Below, piece after piece: positions 61,685-64,000 of a stretch of DNA of 64,000 nt. How positions within the stretch are numbered: the stretch's first letter is position 1; the number at the start of each line of letters is the position of its first letter. A program made the position numbers and the translations under genes. The notes below the pieces were generated by a model that ran no database searches, was not told the DNA's origin, and was given only the letters and a program-made list of their open reading frames with translations. The stretch comes from Geojedonia litorea (GTDB lineage Bacteria; Bacteroidota; Bacteroidia; Flavobacteriales; Flavobacteriaceae): NCBI RefSeq assembly GCF_042654525.1, contig NZ_JBHSGP010000005.1:269958-333957 (forward strand), in the 5' to 3' direction.

Positions 61685-63628
61685 TTAATTTTTAAAGGTT
61701 TTCAATGTTTTTTTAATCTGTTGGTCAACAATTGTTGTGAATTCTTCAACACTTAAAAGCCCTAAATCTTCACCACCATGTTGGCGTACAGTTATTTTTT
61801 GATCCTTTTCCTCGTTTTCCCCAACTATAATCATATATGGGATTTTATTCATCTCCGCTTCACGGATTTTCTTCCCAATAGTTTCATTACGGTTGTCAAC
61901 GAGGGCGCGAATTTCGTTATTTTCTAACAAATTTAAAACTTTTTCGGCGTATTTTTCATATTTCTCGCTAATTGAGAGAATAATGACCTGTTCGGGCATT
62001 AACCATAAAGGGAAATTACCACCTGTATGTTCTAATAAAATAGCTACAAAACGTTCCATACTTCCAAATGGTGCCCTGTGAATCATTACTGGTCTATGTA
62101 ATTCATTGTCACTACCTTTATAGGTGAGTTCAAAACGCTCTGGTAAATTATAATCAACCTGAATAGTACCCAATTGCCAGTTTCTTCCTAATGCATCTTT
62201 AACCATGAAGTCTAGTTTTGGACCATAAAAGGCTGCTTCACCTTCTACAACTTCATAGTCAAGTCCTTTGTCAATTGCCGCATTTAAAATTGCTTGCTCG
62301 GCTTTTTCCCAGTTTTCAACACTTCCTATATATTTATCTGGATTTTCAGGATCTCTTACTGATACTTGTGTTTTGAAGTTCTCAAAACCTAGTGAACCAA
62401 ATACATAAAGAACCAAATCAATAACATTTTTAAATTCGGCGTCTAGTTGATCCGGAGTACAGAAAATATGCGCATCATCTTGAGTAAATCCTCTAACGCG
62501 AGTTAAACCATGAAGCTCACCACTTTGCTCGTATCTATAAACTGTGCCAAATTCGGCGTAGCGTTTAGGTAATTCTTTATACGAAAATGGACGGGTATTA
62601 TAAATTTCACAGTGATGCGGACAGTTCATTGGCTTTAGAAGAAACTCTTCTCCCTCTGCTGGTGTAGAAATGGGCTGAAAACTATCGGCTCCATATTTGG
62701 CATAATGTCCAGAGGTGACATATAATTCTTTTTGACCTATATGAGGAGTTACTACCATTTCATAGCCCGCCTTTTTTTGCGCTTGCTTAAGAAAATTTTC
62801 TAATCGTTCTCTTAACGCAGCACCTTTTGGCAGCCATAGTGGTAATCCTTGTCCAACTTTAGTTGAGAATGTAAATAATTCTAACTCTTTGCCTAATTTA
62901 CGATGATCACGTTTTTTAGCTTCTTCTAATAGTTCTAAATACTCGGTTAATTCTTTCTGTTTCGGAAAAGAAATACCATAAACTCTTGTAAGTTGCTTAT
63001 TTTTTTCATCCCCCTTCCAATAAGCTCCAGCCACACTCATTATCTTCACAGCTTTTACCAAGCTAGTATTTGGGATATGGCCACCTCTACATAAATCAGT
63101 AAAAGCAGAATGATCGCAAAACGTAATGGTACCGTCTTCTAAATTTTCAATGAGATCTACTTTATAATTATTTACTCCATTATAATAGGACAACGCTTCT
63201 GCTTTAGAAACAGATCTCATATTAAAATCATGTTTTCCTCTAGCGATCTCCAACATTTTATCCTCTATGGCTTTAAAATCTTTTTCAGATATGGTATGCT
63301 CGCCCATGTCTACATCGTAATAAAATCCATTTTCGATGGCTGGTCCAACCCATAGCTTAATTCCCGGATATAGTTCTTCTAAAGCTTGAGCTAAAATATG
63401 GGCTGATGAATGCCAAAATGCTTTTTTGCCGTCATCATCATTCCAAGTGTATAATATTAAAGAACCATCTTTAACTAATGGTGTTGAAGTTTCAATAGTA
63501 GTATTGTTAAAGTTTGCGGAGATAACATTTCTGGCAAACCCTTCACTTATTTGCTTTGCAACATCCATTGGAGTCACTCCTTTGTCAAAGGTTTTAACAG
63601 CTCCGTCTGGTAAGGTAATATTAATCAT
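61685..63628 (-). CDS. thrS: Threonyl-tRNA synthetase
   Basis: This 647-residue class II synthetase has an N-terminal TGS domain (ITLPDGAVKTFDKGVTPMDVAKQI), an editing domain with HSSAHILAQALEELYPG and FCDHSAFTDLCRGGHIPN, motif 2 YRYEQSGELHGLTRVRGFTQDDAHIF, zinc-site residues in MNCPHHCEIY, motif 3 IHRAPFGSMERFVAILLEH, and an anticodon-binding domain at the C-terminus. It charges tRNA-Thr and edits Ser. It leads the thrS-infC-rpmI-rplT operon from a good vegetative promoter. Confidence 0.97.
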   Translation of the reverse strand: MINITLPDGAVKTFDKGVTPMDVAKQISEGFARNVISANFNNTTIETSTPLVKDGSLILYTWNDDDGKKAFWHSSAHILAQALEELYPGIKLWVGPAIENGFYYDVDMGEHTISEKDFKAIEDKMLEIARGKHDFNMRSVSKAEALSYYNGVNNYKVDLIENLEDGTITFCDHSAFTDLCRGGHIPNTSLVKAVKIMSVAGAYWKGDEKNKQLTRVYGISFPKQKELTEYLELLEEAKKRDHRKLGKELELFTFSTKVGQGLPLWLPKGAALRERLENFLKQAQKKAGYEMVVTPHIGQKELYVTSGHYAKYGADSFQPISTPAEGEEFLLKPMNCPHHCEIYNTRPFSYKELPKRYAEFGTVYRYEQSGELHGLTRVRGFTQDDAHIFCTPDQLDAEFKNVIDLVLYVFGSLGFENFKTQVSVRDPENPDKYIGSVENWEKAEQAILNAAIDKGLDYEVVEGEAAFYGPKLDFMVKDALGRNWQLGTIQVDYNLPERFELTYKGSDNELHRPVMIHRAPFGSMERFVAILLEHTGGNFPLWLMPEQVIILSISEKYEKYAEKVLNLLENNEIRALVDNRNETIGKKIREAEMNKIPYMIIVGENEEKDQKITVRQHGGEDLGLLSVEEFTTIVDQQIKKTLKTFKN

Positions 63629-63655
63629 TTATATTATGTACTAAATTTCAGTTGA

Positions 63656-63686
63656 CAAAGATAGTACGATAATAACACTCCTACAA
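63656..63686 (-). promoter_or_regulatory. Promoter of the thrS-infC-rpmI-rplT operon
   Basis: On the minus strand, TTG (63684-63686), 20 bases, then TATCTTTG (63656-63663) is a full match to the Bacteroidota consensus. The predicted leader to the thrS ATG at 63628 is about 20 bases, too short for a T-box or thrS-type operator. Confidence 0.8.
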
Positions 63687-63817
63687 TATATATATGTACG
63701 AATTCAACAATCATTTAATTTTGGTTTTAATGACGCTTAATGAATTAAATGAGACGTATAAAATGCTGTAATTCAGTATTCAAAAAAATACTTTAAAAAA
63801 AGGGATAAAAAGTTTTG

Positions 63818-63846
63818 TTTGGAAGAAAAAAAGGGTTGTATATTTG
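63818..63846 (+). promoter_or_regulatory. Strong outward-facing promoter 1 at right edge
   Basis: TTTG (63818-63821), 17 bases, TATATTTG (63839-63846), followed by CAGCCGCT. No frame or RNA gene begins in the 104 bases before promoter 2. This promoter shape, with an A-tract and GGGTT before the -7 box, is typical of stable-RNA or highly expressed operons in Flavobacteriia; the gene it drives is beyond the window. Confidence 0.65.
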
Positions 63847-63953
63847 CAGCCGCTAAAACGGTTAGATGCTGTGTTGGTAAAAGTTCATTGTGATATTTTA
63901 TTGGTTGTTATAATAGGTTTGAAAAAACTTTTTCAAAAAAGATTGGTAAAGTA

Positions 63954-63984
63954 TTGTGGGAATAAAAAAAGGGTTTTATATTTG
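63954..63984 (+). promoter_or_regulatory. Strong outward-facing promoter 2 at right edge
   Basis: TTG (63954-63956), 20 bases, TATATTTG (63977-63984), followed by CACCCGCT. It repeats the A-tract, GGGTT and CA.CCGCT surroundings of promoter 1, 138 bases further on. Together they suggest tandem promoters of an rRNA or tRNA operon starting just outside the window. Confidence 0.65.
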
Positions 63985-64000
63985 CACCCGCTTAAGGGGT

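Noticed and set aside
63847..63953. tRNA gene between the two right-edge promoters
   Set aside because: No acceptor-stem pairing or T-loop consensus (GGTTC-A) can be found in this stretch.

Overview
The window is about 64 kb of AT-rich chromosome from a member of the Bacteroidota, almost certainly a marine-type Flavobacteriaceae. The evidence is direct. Promoters carry the Bacteroidota -7 element TAnnTTTG with a TTG about 19-20 bases upstream. Shine-Dalgarno sequences are mostly absent. Several large secreted proteins end in type IX secretion (T9SS) sorting domains of type A or type B. There is an Oar-like TonB receptor, split transketolase subunits and other genes typical of this family. I see no insertion sequence, prophage, CRISPR array, tRNA or rRNA gene inside the window.

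Layout. 0-5 kb: 3' part of an ABC-F ATPase gene, a membrane protein/XRE regulator pair behind an operator-like promoter, and a T9SS type-B adhesin with a C-type lectin domain. 5-13 kb: sirtuin, TrmH-like methyltransferase, SRPBCC protein, a VOC gene broken by a TAG codon, a carboxypeptidase-regulatory-domain protein, a DbpA/DeaD-like RNA helicase with a long structured leader, two diverged sister lipoproteins, and rdgB. 13-19.4 kb: an internally deleted SGNH hydrolase, an AtoE-type short-chain fatty acid transporter, an acyl-CoA ligase, a TPR lipoprotein and a proline-iminopeptidase-like lipoprotein. 19.4-26.3 kb: rlmH, the nadC-yihY-priA operon, an orphan LytTR response regulator, and rpsF-rpsR-rplI. 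26-33 kb: Oar-like TonB receptor, a small conserved cytosolic protein, a MacB/FtsX-type permease and hisS.

33-46 kb is the accessory-looking block. It holds a 1772-residue LamG/TSP3 protein and two related PQQ-dependent sugar-dehydrogenase-like proteins, all with HYDIN-like choice-of-anchor-D repeats and type-A T9SS tails, plus a small outer-membrane beta-barrel. 46-57 kb: split transketolase, tgt-lptG-EamA, accA, dnaB, an AI-2E-family permease, a so-called asparagine synthetase B, and a TauE/SafE permease. 57-64 kb: a giant PD40-amidohydrolase and the thrS-infC-rpmI-rplT operon. Two near-identical strong promoters point out of the right edge.

Most of the window is core housekeeping. The observations most worth checking are: infC apparently starting at an ATA codon; a strong intrinsic terminator for the LytTR gene lying inside the priA coding sequence; the clustered secreted PQQ-dehydrogenase paralogues fused to HYDIN-like repeats; an operator-like palindrome and a 21-bp phased motif in front of the XRE pair; and two degraded enzymes (a VOC protein with a nonsense codon, and an SGNH hydrolase lacking its GxND block). 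I did not find a clearly novel multi-gene defence or metabolic system.
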